NCBI GenBank assembly: GCA_016210825.1
Contig: JACQTM010000176.1
Coordinates: 1 to 13,318 of the forward strand
DNA length: 13,318 nucleotides
Direction of reading: 5' to 3'
Source of the DNA: Hyphomicrobiales bacterium
GTDB taxonomy: Bacteria; Pseudomonadota; Alphaproteobacteria; Rhizobiales; Xanthobacteraceae
This document shows, piece after piece, positions 1 through 8,112 of the stretch. The notes beneath the pieces are model-generated. The model saw only the letters and a program-made list of their open reading frames with translations. It was not told the origin of the DNA and ran no database searches. Within the stretch, counting starts at the first letter, position 1; every line of letters begins with the position of its first letter. Both the position numbers and the translations under genes were made by a program.

Positions 1-581
1 CCTTTGACACCATCGTCATCGGCGACAAGCGACAGCGCACGCGCCGCATAGGCGATTGTGATGCTGTTCTTCTTCGCTGCGCTTGTTAGGCCTTCGATGA
101 GGCCAGGGCCGCCGCCCCATGCTTCGACCGTTAGCCCACCCCAGAATTTAAATTTACCGTCGATCTTGTAGGCCTGGCGGCCGTAAATGGGGATGAATCG
201 GATGCCTTTACCTCGCATCCAACGCATCGTTTCCTTGCTGCGAGTGACGAGCAGCTCGCAAAGATCCGGGTCGGTGCGATATTCGGTGACGCGACCCATA
301 TCGTCGAAGAATTTTTCTTCCGGATAAGCACCGAAATCGGTGCTGGAGATTTCCTCCCCGGTCAGGTCAGGCATTAGCGCTTTCAGGTCATCGATGCCGT
401 CGTAAACACAGCGGAATGCGCCGGCGGTGAAACGGCTATTGCCACCAGCTTCCTCCTGCGGTGCGCGCTCCAGCACCAGCACCGACACGCCGTGCTCGGC
501 AGCCGCGAGTGCGGCGCAGAATGCCGCATTTCCCGCACCGATCACGACGACATCGCTTGAAGTTGGCATTGGGTCACTCAT
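1..581 (-). CDS. tcuA: FAD-dependent tricarballylate dehydrogenase-like protein (TcuA family), partial
   Basis: The N-terminal 193 residues of a flavoprotein; the rest lies beyond the left edge. Residues 10-20 form the Rossmann dinucleotide-binding start (DVVVIGAGNAA), with the ribose-binding acidic residue E38 ending the second strand (VSVLVLER). The segment at 46-57 (GGNSRFTAGAFR) is the FAD/substrate-loop signature typical of TcuA, the fumarate-reductase-like enzyme that oxidises tricarballylate to cis-aconitate. TcuA normally hands electrons to a partner, TcuB, not seen here. It is the last visible gene of the operon, 55 bases after the TIM-barrel gene. ATG at 581 was chosen, but an AAGGAG site at 594-599 is 12 bases from it and only 6 from an in-frame TTG at 587, so TTG is a real alternative. 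Family call is firm; the true substrate may be another carboxylic acid. Confidence 0.8.
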   Translation of the reverse strand, partial: MSDPMPTSSDVVVIGAGNAAFCAALAAAEHGVSVLVLERAPQEEAGGNSRFTAGAFRCVYDGIDDLKALMPDLTGEEISSTDFGAYPEEKFFDDMGRVTEYRTDPDLCELLVTRSKETMRWMRGKGIRFIPIYGRQAYKIDGKFKFWGGLTVEAWGGGPGLIEGLTSAAKKNSITIAYAARALSLVADDDGVK

Positions 582-593
582 GACCAAAATTGA

Positions 594-599
594 CTCCTT
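594..599 (-). promoter_or_regulatory. Ribosome binding site bearing on the TcuA-like start
   Basis: AAGGAG on the minus strand. Its distance is 6 bases to an in-frame TTG (585-587) and 12 bases to the ATG (579-581). The spacing favours TTG, while codon preference favours ATG; the two proteins differ by two residues only. Confidence 0.5.
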
Positions 600-636
600 G
601 ATCCGAGCATGACCCCGCTCGCCAATACCCTCGTGC

Positions 637-1461
637 TCAGCAGACCGTTTTGAAACGTTCGATGCAGGTCTTGAGCACCTCGTCGCCGGGCTTCGTCCAC
701 CAATTCGCCGCCGAGAATATTTCGACCTCGTGATACCCGCTGTACCCGGCTTTCTCGATCATTGCACGCATGCGCGGCAGGTCAACGACGCCATCGCCCA
801 TCATGCCGCGATCGAGCAGGAGGTCGCGCGTCGGCACGAGCCAATCGCAGATGTGATATGCGAGGATGCGTTTCGCTCCGCCCGCACGCGCGATTTGCGC
901 CTCGATCTCGGGGTCCCACCAAACGTGGTAAACATCGATGGCGACGCCCGTGCCGTCGCCGAGTTGATCGCATAGGTCGAGGGCTTGCCGAACCGTGTTC
1001 ACGCAGGCACGGTCGGGCGCATACATCGGATGCAACGGCTCGATGGCAAGCGGCACGCTGCACGCGCGCGCATGCGGAAGGATGGCGGCAATGCCGTCGG
1101 CGACCATCTTACGGGCTTCGCCGATATCGCGCGAGTGCGCAGGTAGACCGCCGACCACAAGCACCAGGCATTCGGCCCCGAGTGCGGCCGCCTCATCGAT
1201 GGCGCGGCGATTGTCGTCAATTGCCGTCTGACGATCCGCGGCGCTTGCCGCCGGAAACATGCCACCGCGGCAATATCCGCTCACGCGCACACCGCTCGCC
1301 TTGATCGCGCGAACCGCGTCCGTAAGTCCAACCACCGCAACCTGATCGCGCCAGGGATCGATCGCCGTGATCCCGTGGCGCGTGCAGGCTTCTACGGCAT
1401 CGTGCAGGTTCCATTGCTTGCGGACAGTGGCGAGATTGATCGACAGGCGCGCAATGTCCAT
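637..1461 (-). CDS. Sugar phosphate isomerase/epimerase-like TIM-barrel protein (first copy)
   Basis: A 274-residue protein of the xylose-isomerase-like / AP-endonuclease-2 TIM-barrel family, whose members use a divalent metal to isomerise, epimerise or dehydrate sugars and inositols. The expected metal ligands are visible at strand ends: E141 in LAIEPLHP, D176 in AIDVYHVWWDP (with H179), H203 in AYHICDW, and E245 in HEVEIFS. No signal peptide, so cytoplasmic. The start ATG is 5 bases after the stop of the enolase-superfamily gene, with an AAGGA site lying inside the end of that gene, so translation is probably coupled. It differs strongly from the other TIM-barrel protein of the operon, so the two probably act on different intermediates. 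Exact reaction unknown; family call firm. Confidence 0.88.
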   Translation of the reverse strand: MDIARLSINLATVRKQWNLHDAVEACTRHGITAIDPWRDQVAVVGLTDAVRAIKASGVRVSGYCRGGMFPAASAADRQTAIDDNRRAIDEAAALGAECLVLVVGGLPAHSRDIGEARKMVADGIAAILPHARACSVPLAIEPLHPMYAPDRACVNTVRQALDLCDQLGDGTGVAIDVYHVWWDPEIEAQIARAGGAKRILAYHICDWLVPTRDLLLDRGMMGDGVVDLPRMRAMIEKAGYSGYHEVEIFSAANWWTKPGDEVLKTCIERFKTVC

Positions 1462-1466
1462 CGCAG

Positions 1467-2897
1467 TTAGTCCTTTGCGGGCGAGAGACGCATGGCGCTA
1501 AAATCGGGTATCACGCCGGTGCCAAATCCCGGGGTATCGAGGGTGGTGAGGTCAAGCGCGCCGGACGCGATATGCAGCCGCACGCTGCCGTTGGGCGCGC
1601 GCTGGTAGAGATTGGGATGGGCGGCGAGAAATGCGGTCTGCTCGGCCGCGGGAGCGCCGGCCATGCCGTCTACGTAATGGTGGCCGTTGCGCTCGACGTG
1701 GCTTGCGCCGATTAGGGTTGCAAGCGCGAGGTCCTGCTGAACGGCGACGCCGGCTTGCGTGGTCAGATCCTCCGCCGACATGAAATATCGGCCTGCGCCA
1801 TCCTCGCCGTTCCAGCGTGCAATGCGCGCACGATTAAGTAACGCGCGGTAGACGCCCTTGCAGGACTTCGCAGAAATTCCGCGATAGCCAAGCGCGCGCG
1901 CTTTCGGGAACACGCCGATATCCGCATCGGACTCATCGATCTCCACCGGAATATCATGGCCAAGCGCATGGATAGGCTCGGTCAGTGCGCGCGTTCGTAC
2001 AATCGGTTGCTCGACGAACAGGATGGAGGCCTTCAGGCGCGTAAGGCTCGGTTCCGCACCAATGCGTCGCCACAGCTCGATAACCCCGCCGATCTCTGCG
2101 AACTGCTCATTACCGTCGAGCGTCGTGCGGTAATCGCCTGCGCTACGATCGAGCACCGCGGAAATACGGATGAGGCGCGCAATATCGGCTGCAATATCGC
2201 CAGTGACCTTGAGCTTGAAGTAGCGGTGACCATAAGCGGCGATCGCTTCTTCCAAGCTTTCAGGCAAGCCGTCGTTAAGACGCTTGTCCAAAGTCTCCTT
2301 GCGCGTCAACGCATCGACCAATCCAACCGTATGCCGCACTTGGATCGACGACGAGGGAATGAGTGCAGAAAGAAAGGCCGCGATATCGAAGTCCGCGAGA
2401 TCCGGCGCGGTAGAGGTATCGAGGGCGATACGATTATCGCGCACGAGGGCGAACACCGACATGCCTTCGATACGCGCCACTGCATCAATCATCGCGCGCT
2501 CCATCAGCGATAATCCAAATGACGCAATCAGTCCGTTGAGACCAGCCTTTTCGCACGCAGCGTGGTGCGCGGCCTCCACCGCCGCCGACAATCCAAAGAG
2601 CGTGTTGGTGTCCGCATTGAGCATATAGCGGCGAGCGATGGCGAGTGCGCGGCGCAATTGATCGAAATTCTCTTCGTTGGACAGCTGTGGGGATTTGTCG
2701 AACCATTTTGGCACCAGCAATTCGGCGGAAATACCATTCCCTTCGTGTCCATCCGCCCGGCGTACAATGGCGCGGACGAAAACCTGCGGTGCCTCGTTGA
2801 GTGTGACCACGCCGAAGCGGAAAGGCAGCCGCAATCGGACATAGCGTTCGTAAAACGTCGCGTCGATTAGGCGCAGGCGCGGCGCGTCAACGGTCAT
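1467..2897 (-). CDS. Mandelate racemase/muconate lactonizing enzyme family protein (enolase superfamily), long form
   Basis: A 476-residue enzyme whose second half carries the ordered barrel residues of the enolase superfamily: the KxK pair K228/K230 (YFKLKV), a metal ligand D261 (LDGNEQ), E296 (FVEQP), D321-E322 (EIDES), and a later lysine segment with K344/K347 (SAKSCKG). Such enzymes abstract the proton alpha to a carboxylate, giving racemisation, cycloisomerisation or acid-sugar dehydration. It is longer than the usual 350-400 residues; extra sequence appears around 160-220 and at the C-terminus. The start ATG at 2897 forms an ATGA overlap with the preceding gene's stop; an in-frame start 54 bases upstream would lie inside that gene and is less likely. 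Role in the operon (dehydration of an acid intermediate) is inference. Confidence 0.82.
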   Translation of the reverse strand: MTVDAPRLRLIDATFYERYVRLRLPFRFGVVTLNEAPQVFVRAIVRRADGHEGNGISAELLVPKWFDKSPQLSNEENFDQLRRALAIARRYMLNADTNTLFGLSAAVEAAHHAACEKAGLNGLIASFGLSLMERAMIDAVARIEGMSVFALVRDNRIALDTSTAPDLADFDIAAFLSALIPSSSIQVRHTVGLVDALTRKETLDKRLNDGLPESLEEAIAAYGHRYFKLKVTGDIAADIARLIRISAVLDRSAGDYRTTLDGNEQFAEIGGVIELWRRIGAEPSLTRLKASILFVEQPIVRTRALTEPIHALGHDIPVEIDESDADIGVFPKARALGYRGISAKSCKGVYRALLNRARIARWNGEDGAGRYFMSAEDLTTQAGVAVQQDLALATLIGASHVERNGHHYVDGMAGAPAAEQTAFLAAHPNLYQRAPNGSVRLHIASGALDLTTLDTPGFGTGVIPDFSAMRLSPAKD

Positions 2898-3724
2898 CGG
2901 TCCTGTGCCTTGAGAATATTGCGTATATGCGCGATGCCGCGCGCCGTGCACGCAGGTCCATCCGGTTCGTAAATGAACGGCTCGATCGCGGCATCATGGG
3001 GGTAACGACACTCGTGCAGCGCAGCGAGAATGGGGGCGAAATCGAGCGCGCCGTCCCCAGGCCCCTGCCGGTTTGGATCGTTGAAATGGATATGGCCGAT
3101 TAGACCGGTCGGCAGCCACTGTCTGATGAGATCGGCAACCGATTTACTTTCGGTGCACGCGGTTGAAGAGCAATCGATCATCGTCCGCACCGCCGGGCTA
3201 CCGATCGTGCGTACGATTTCGGCGGCCTCAGCGACGGTATTGATGAATTCTGTCTGGTCGCGTGACAGGGGTTCTATACAATAGACGACGCCATTCGCCT
3301 CCGCGGTTCCGGCAATCTCGGCAAAGCAGGCGATGCCATGCCGGCGTCCCGCCGTCTCATCGGCGGGATCGAGTGCGCGCTGCATCGGCGAGCCATGCAC
3401 AAGCACGCGCGCGCCAAGATCGGCGGCGAAGGCGCACAGCGCGCGCATCACATCGATAGTGCGCCGACGGCGCGTATCGTCGCTGGTGGTGATAGATAAT
3501 CCTTCGGGCGTGCGTAGGAGATAATGCAATCCGGTAATCGCAATCCCGGCATTGGCCGCCGCTTGGCGAAGTGTCGCGCGCCGCGCCGCCGGCAGATTGT
3601 GCGGCAATTCGCCGAGTGTGAACGGTGCAAGCTCAATCCCGTCATAGCCAAGTCGTGCCGCAAGCTCGCATTGCCGTTCGAAAGAAAGTTCGGCGATCAC
3701 CTCGTTGCAGAGCGATATGCGCAT
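2894..3724 (-). CDS. Sugar phosphate isomerase/epimerase-like TIM-barrel protein (second copy)
   Basis: A 276-residue xylose-isomerase-like TIM-barrel protein, closer in style to ketose 3-epimerases and hydroxypyruvate-isomerase-like enzymes than the other copy. Candidate metal ligands are E151 (CIEPLSR), D184 (TMIDCSS), H211/H213 (GHIHFNDPNRQ) and E248 (AAIEPF); the stretch HIHFNDPNRQGPGDGALDF is a family hallmark. It begins with a typical first strand (MRISLCNEV) and has no signal peptide, so it is cytoplasmic. It starts 20 bases after tctA ends and its TGA overlaps the ATG of the next gene by four bases, indicating translational coupling. The substrate cannot be read from sequence; a sugar or polyol-derived keto acid would fit the neighbours. 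Confidence 0.88.
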   Translation of the reverse strand: MRISLCNEVIAELSFERQCELAARLGYDGIELAPFTLGELPHNLPAARRATLRQAAANAGIAITGLHYLLRTPEGLSITTSDDTRRRRTIDVMRALCAFAADLGARVLVHGSPMQRALDPADETAGRRHGIACFAEIAGTAEANGVVYCIEPLSRDQTEFINTVAEAAEIVRTIGSPAVRTMIDCSSTACTESKSVADLIRQWLPTGLIGHIHFNDPNRQGPGDGALDFAPILAALHECRYPHDAAIEPFIYEPDGPACTARGIAHIRNILKAQDR

Positions 3725-3744
3725 CGACCAGGCTCGATGTGGCC

Positions 3745-5277
3745 CTATACGCCGCCTTGTTTGCGACCCAAGGCTCCGACGACATTAGCCCATGCTAGTG
3801 ATGCCGCGCGATGGACGGCGGGGATATTCATCAATACCGTCGCCGCAACGAGGACGAACATCACGAAACTGATCGGCCGGGTGAAGAACGGTGTAAGGTC
3901 GCCGTCGGTCAGGATAAGGCCGCGGCGCAAGCTCTTCTCCAGGAGATCGCCGAGCACGATGCCAAGAACAAGCGGTGCCATCGGAAAGTTCATTTGCCGC
4001 AAGCCAAAGCCGATGACGCCGAAGGCGAGCATCACGTACACGTCGAATAGTCGTGAGGCGATGGCATAGGAGCCGACGGCGCACAGTACGAAGATGATCG
4101 GCATGATCAGCACGTGCGGAAATTGCAGAATCTTGATGAGTAGGCCAGTCAGCGTTAGGCCATAGATCAAAATTCCGACGCTGGCGATGAACATCATGGC
4201 GACCACGTCGTAGACGAAGTGCGGCGCCTCGATCATGATCAGCGGACCTGGATTAACACCGTGGATCAGCATTGCCGCAAGCAGCACGGCGGCAGGCGCC
4301 GAGCCCGGCACTGCAAGCGTGAGCACCGGGATGACCGCGCCGGGGACGCAGGCGTTGTCGCCGGTCTCGGCCGCCATCAAACCTTCAATCGAGCCCTTGC
4401 CGAATTTCTCCTTCTCCTTGCTGGCGCGGCGCGCTGCTGCGTAGGAGCTCCACGCCGCAACGTCCTCGCCGACGCCGGGAATGATACCGATACCAGTGCC
4501 GATGAGCCCGGAGCGAATGATGGTGCGCCAGTACTTTATTACATCGATGAGCTTCGGGATCACCGTATCGAAGGCGTTAATCTGAACCGGGCGCGGCGGA
4601 TCCTTCATCACCGTGATCACCTCGGCGAGACCGAACGCGCCGACCAACGCCGGGACCAATGAGATGCCACCCGAAAGGTCATGAATGCCGAAGGTAAATC
4701 GGTCATAGGCGAAAATCGCTTCCTGGCCGATACCAGCGATGAATAGACCGAGAAAACCGGACATCCAACCTTTAAGCGGATCGTTGCCGGTGAGATTGCC
4801 GGAGATCACGACGCCGAACACCGCGAGCCAGAAAAATTCGTAGGCGCCGAATTTTAGTGCCATCTCGCCAAGCACCGGTGTGAAAAAGGCGAGGGCGATT
4901 ATTCCTATCCAAGTACCGAGCACCGAACCGGATGTAGCGATCCCCATGGCGCGCCCGGCGAGCCCCTGCCGCGCCAACGCATGACCGTCGAGACACGACG
5001 CCGCCGAGGCCGGCGTGCCGGGTATATTGAGCAGGATGGCGCTACGGCTGCCGCCGTAGATCGCACCAACATAGGTGCAGATCAAAATGAGAAGGGCATC
5101 ACTCGATGGCAGCTTGATGGTCAGCGTCGTCATCAACGCGACGCCCATCGTTGCGGTGAGGCCCGGCAACGCGCCGATGATGAAGCCAACGAAGGAGGCA
5201 AGCAGCGCATAGCCGACGGAGGCGGGATTCATGAAGCCCGCGAGCGAATTACCAAATGCAATGAGACCGTCGAGCAT
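3745..5277 (-). CDS. tctA: Tripartite tricarboxylate transporter large permease TctA
   Basis: A 510-residue integral membrane protein with about a dozen hydrophobic segments, the normal length for TctA, the translocating subunit of TTT secondary carriers. Family signatures are clear: GALPGLTATMG (35-45), the loop YGGSRSAILLNIPGTPAS (74-91), GIIPGVGEDVAAWSSY (264-279), and PGSAPAAVLLAAM (324-336). It imports a carboxylate delivered by TctC, using an ion gradient, together with the small subunit TctB. The start lies 9 bases after the tctB stop, with only a weak AAGAG site, so coupling to tctB is likely. The substrate specificity of TTT systems is set mostly by TctC and cannot be assigned; citrate is only the founding example. 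Confidence 0.95.
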   Translation of the reverse strand: MLDGLIAFGNSLAGFMNPASVGYALLASFVGFIIGALPGLTATMGVALMTTLTIKLPSSDALLILICTYVGAIYGGSRSAILLNIPGTPASAASCLDGHALARQGLAGRAMGIATSGSVLGTWIGIIALAFFTPVLGEMALKFGAYEFFWLAVFGVVISGNLTGNDPLKGWMSGFLGLFIAGIGQEAIFAYDRFTFGIHDLSGGISLVPALVGAFGLAEVITVMKDPPRPVQINAFDTVIPKLIDVIKYWRTIIRSGLIGTGIGIIPGVGEDVAAWSSYAAARRASKEKEKFGKGSIEGLMAAETGDNACVPGAVIPVLTLAVPGSAPAAVLLAAMLIHGVNPGPLIMIEAPHFVYDVVAMMFIASVGILIYGLTLTGLLIKILQFPHVLIMPIIFVLCAVGSYAIASRLFDVYVMLAFGVIGFGLRQMNFPMAPLVLGIVLGDLLEKSLRRGLILTDGDLTPFFTRPISFVMFVLVAATVLMNIPAVHRAASLAWANVVGALGRKQGGV

Positions 5278-5286
5278 CCATTACTC

Positions 5287-5793
5287 TTATGGCAGCCGGA
5301 CCAAGAACACGTCCTGAAACGCGTAATGAATGGCGAAGCTCGATATCAGTCCAAGAACAATAGCAAAGGCAGCCCCGCGTATAAGCGTTCCGTCGCGGCG
5401 GCGGTCGGCAAACTGAAATATGAAGACGAAGACGGCGACGAAGATCGCTGAGCCCAGCCAGAACGGTAGGCCGTGGCCGACAAGTCCGATGGCATAGCCG
5501 AGGCAGAGAACGAGCACGGCAATGAGCCGCCAATGATCCATCCATCGCGGTTTTTGCCACAGCACACCAGCAAGCGCGCCGGCGAGTATTGATCGAAGCA
5601 TAAGAATAATCGCCATCAGTCCGATGACACCGCCGAGCAGAGCGGCCATCGATCCCGGCATCGTGTAGATCGTGGTCTGGAGGTGCTCCAAGCGATCCAT
5701 CTTCCAAGCGCCAATGATGATCGCAACGGCGAGCGCAAGCCAGACGGCGCCGGTTACGAAATCGGCAATTGGGGAAGGCTTATTTTCGTCCAT
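5287..5793 (-). CDS. tctB: Tripartite tricarboxylate transporter small permease TctB
   Basis: A 168-residue hydrophobic protein with about five membrane segments (roughly 12-28, 50-68, 88-105, 110-127, 136-158), ending in the FLVRLP tail often seen in TctB. It is the poorly conserved small membrane subunit of TTT carriers, needed with TctA for import. Start chosen at ATG 5793 (MDENKPSP); the frame stays open a further 39 codons upstream, but that extension crosses the stem-loop and the end of tctC and has no family similarity. Family membership rests on size, topology and position between tctC and tctA rather than on catalytic residues. Confidence 0.9.
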   Translation of the reverse strand: MDENKPSPIADFVTGAVWLALAVAIIIGAWKMDRLEHLQTTIYTMPGSMAALLGGVIGLMAIILMLRSILAGALAGVLWQKPRWMDHWRLIAVLVLCLGYAIGLVGHGLPFWLGSAIFVAVFVFIFQFADRRRDGTLIRGAAFAIVLGLISSFAIHYAFQDVFLVRLP

Positions 5794-5813
5794 GGCATAC
5801 TTTTTGATAAAGC

Positions 5814-5844
5814 GATGACCGCCCCGCTGTCCGGGGCGGTCATC
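5814..5844 (-). promoter_or_regulatory. Intercistronic 13-bp GC-rich stem-loop between tctC and tctB
   Basis: Two perfectly complementary 13-base arms (5814-5826 and 5832-5844) flank a 5-base loop. The structure lies in the 61-base gap between the tctC stop and the tctB start. No run of T follows on the minus strand (GCTTTATC comes next), so it is a poor intrinsic terminator. A stem of this kind after a binding-protein gene commonly protects the upstream mRNA from 3' decay or causes partial termination, giving more binding protein than permease. That role is inference. Confidence 0.7.
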
Positions 5845-5854
5845 CGTTTGGCGG

Positions 5855-6859
5855 TCAAGGCTTTGCGATACCGACTTTATCGGGTGCAACCTTCGACTTG
5901 CCGGCGTCATGCAGTTGCCAGGCGGTGGTTTGAATCGCGGGCATTGCGGCTTTCATCGCCGCATCACCGGCCGACGGGGCGAACAACGCGCCGTTGCTGG
6001 TGGCATATTTCTTAATCGCATCAGACTTGGCGACGACATTTGCCCAGACCATATCGAGTGTCTTGATCACCGGTTCCGGCACACTCTTGGGCACGAAAAT
6101 GCCGAAGTAATTGGCGTCGGGCTTAAAGCCGGAGATCGATGCCGTGATCGGCGGGATGGTGCCGTAGCCTTCGAGTTCGAGCGGCTTGTCGGACAATACC
6201 GCAAGCGCGTTGAGCCGCTTCGCCCGGATCATATTGGCCTGCTCGACCGCAAGCTGGGTCGTAACCTCAGCTTCGCCAGAAACGACCGCGATCACCGCCG
6301 GATTGCCGCCGTCGTAAGTGACATGCTTGTAGGTCAATTTGAGCGCGCGGGTAAACGCCTCAATGGCGGCGTGGCCCGACGAGTTGATGCCGGCGGTCGC
6401 GACCGACACTTGGCCGGGCTTCGCCTTCATCGCATTCACAATATCCTGCGCGCTCTTGTACGGCGTATTGGGATTGACGCCGAGCACCGACACATTGGCG
6501 ACACTGAGATAGAGCCGCCAATCGGCGATTTTGGTGTCGAGCAGGCCGCTGACGATATAGGTGCCGAGATCCTTTGCGGCGCCCGCCGTCCACGTGTACC
6601 CATCCTTCGGCGCCTCGAGCGCGTTCTTGGTGCCAATCGAACCTGATGCGCCCGGCTGATTGACAATCACGACTTTCTGGCCGAGCGCCTTTTCAAGCTC
6701 CACTGCAGTGATACGCGTAACCTGATCGGTTGAGCCGCCTGCGGCCCATGGCACGATGATAGTTATCGGCTTGTCCGGCTTCCATGGATATGTCTGCGCG
6801 GAGGCTGCACTCGATAGTCCGAGCGCTGCCACCGCTGCGATTGTGAGAATACGTAGCAT
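5855..6859 (-). CDS. tctC: Tripartite tricarboxylate transporter substrate-binding protein (TctC/Bug family)
   Basis: A 334-residue periplasmic binding protein. Residues 1-21 are a Sec signal peptide (hydrophobic core ILTIAAVAALGLSSA, cleavage expected after ASA). The mature protein opens with the Bug/TctC pattern YPWKPDKPITIIVPWAAGGSTDQVTR (given here in part as residues 24-48), followed by VNQPGASGSIGTKNAL and the GYTW segment. It captures the substrate and delivers it to TctAB. The start is well supported by a GGAGG site (6866-6870) 6 bases upstream. It is not of the commonest Bug sequence type (for example AGAAKDLGTYIVSG follows where the segment is usually less polar), so the ligand cannot be inferred. 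It follows the DUF993 gene after 76 bases, the widest gap in the operon besides the leader. Confidence 0.93.
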   Translation of the reverse strand: MLRILTIAAVAALGLSSAASAQTYPWKPDKPITIIVPWAAGGSTDQVTRITAVELEKALGQKVVIVNQPGASGSIGTKNALEAPKDGYTWTAGAAKDLGTYIVSGLLDTKIADWRLYLSVANVSVLGVNPNTPYKSAQDIVNAMKAKPGQVSVATAGINSSGHAAIEAFTRALKLTYKHVTYDGGNPAVIAVVSGEAEVTTQLAVEQANMIRAKRLNALAVLSDKPLELEGYGTIPPITASISGFKPDANYFGIFVPKSVPEPVIKTLDMVWANVVAKSDAIKKYATSNGALFAPSAGDAAMKAAMPAIQTTAWQLHDAGKSKVAPDKVGIAKP

Positions 6860-6935
6860 TATTGTCCTCCCATCGATGTGTCGTCACAGTTTGTGGTCCC
6901 GGGCTCTTACGGCCGGTTTCAAATAGACTTGCAGT

Positions 6936-8102
6936 TCAAGCCAAGCCATGCACCGCAAGTAGTTTGGACATCCGCGCCGCCGCGCGCTCGGGGTCGTGCA
7001 GGACCCGCGCCTTGTCGGCGAGCCGGAAAAGTTCCGCAAGATGCAGGAGCGAGCGCGCACTCTCCTGACCGCCGACCATGATGAAATGATCCTGCAGTCC
7101 ATTAAGCCAGGCAAGAAATACAACGCCTGTCTTATAGAACCGCGTCGGCGCCTTGAAGATGTGACGCGAGAGCGGCACCGTCGGCTCCAGAATACCATGA
7201 AAGCCTTGCAAGTCGCCTGAGGCGAGCCGCGCTAATCCCGCCGAGGCAGCCGGGGCAATGGCATCGAAGATACCGAGCAGCGCGTCGGAATAGCCGTCCT
7301 CGTTGCCCGCGATCAGTTCCGCATAGTTGAAGTCATCGCCGGTATACATACGTACGCCATCCGGTAATCGCCGGCGCATGTCGATCTCTTTTTCTTTTGA
7401 CAAAAGCGAAATCTTCACGCCGTCGATCTTGGCTGCGTGTTCGGCGATGATGGCAAGACACGTTTCCATCGCCACCGTGTGATCACCCGCGCCCCAGTAA
7501 CCGGTGAGCGCGGGATCGAACATCTCGCCAAGCCAATGGATAATAACCGGCTCGCGGACGTGGCCCAGGATTCGGCCATAGACGCGACTGTAGTCATCGG
7601 GACTTTTCGCAGTGGCGGCGAGCGCGCGGCTCGCCATGATGATAAGCCTGCCGCCCATCGCCTCCACGGCCTCGATCTGCTCTTCGTAGGCGCGGATGAT
7701 GTCCTCGATGCCGGTATCGAGCCTGGGAGCGAGATGATCGGTGCCGACGCCGCAGCAGATTTTCACGCCAGGCCGCGCTCTGGCGGCTTCGAGTGCGTGA
7801 CGGATCAAGTCCCTCGCGCCCGGCCAGTCAAGGCCGTTGCCACGTTGCGCAGTATCCATTGCTTCGGCGACGCCGAGGCCGAGATCCCAAAGATAGTGGC
7901 GAAATGCGATCGTCTTGTCCCAATCGATTTTTGCATCGATCCATGGATCGGCGTCAGCTAACGGATCGGCGACGACATGCGCTGCGGCATAGGCGATGCG
8001 GTTGAACCGCCCGGTCTCCGCCTTGGATGGAAATACGATCGGTTCGCCGGTGGTATACGGCGCGAGCTTGCGATCCTTGGTCGGTAGCGCGATCGTCGCC
8101 AC
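6936..8102 (-). CDS. DUF993 family protein (dihydrodipicolinate synthase-like aldolase fold)
   Basis: A 388-residue cytoplasmic protein of the DUF993 family, annotated elsewhere as 'dihydrodipicolinate synthase family protein'. Recognisable blocks are CCGVGTDHL (117-124), EPVIIHWLGEMFDPALTGYWG (184-204, the most typical segment), KIDGVKISLLS (225-235), YTGDDFNY (253-260) and FLAWLNGLQDHF (329-340). K230 in DGVKISLL sits where class I aldolases of the DapA/NanA fold carry the Schiff-base lysine, which suggests retro-aldol cleavage or a related carbonyl reaction; this is inference by fold analogy. The start is GTG, supported by GAGGAG 6 bases upstream, which overlaps the TGA of the preceding oxidoreductase gene (10-base gap). 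No experimentally assigned function is known to me. Confidence 0.88.
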   Translation of the reverse strand: MATIALPTKDRKLAPYTTGEPIVFPSKAETGRFNRIAYAAAHVVADPLADADPWIDAKIDWDKTIAFRHYLWDLGLGVAEAMDTAQRGNGLDWPGARDLIRHALEAARARPGVKICCGVGTDHLAPRLDTGIEDIIRAYEEQIEAVEAMGGRLIIMASRALAATAKSPDDYSRVYGRILGHVREPVIIHWLGEMFDPALTGYWGAGDHTVAMETCLAIIAEHAAKIDGVKISLLSKEKEIDMRRRLPDGVRMYTGDDFNYAELIAGNEDGYSDALLGIFDAIAPAASAGLARLASGDLQGFHGILEPTVPLSRHIFKAPTRFYKTGVVFLAWLNGLQDHFIMVGGQESARSLLHLAELFRLADKARVLHDPERAAARMSKLLAVHGLA

Positions 8103-8112
8103 GCGTTGCTCC

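Noticed and set aside
762..1304. Long plus-strand open frame of 180 codons opposite the first TIM-barrel gene
   Set aside because: Arginine- and alanine-rich composition of an antisense frame in high-GC DNA, overlapping a gene with clear family motifs.
1956..2513. 185-codon plus-strand open frame opposite the enolase-superfamily gene
   Set aside because: No recognisable motif and low-complexity antisense composition; the minus strand carries conserved catalytic residues.
5909..6646. 245-codon plus-strand open frame opposite tctC
   Set aside because: Glycine/arginine-rich mirror of a well-supported binding-protein gene; no ribosome site or family signature.
6860..6935. Possible internal promoter or second operator in the 76-base gap before tctC
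   Set aside because: Only 4-bp inverted repeats (CACA/TGTG, CTTG/CAAG) and no copy of the 18-bp palindrome were found.
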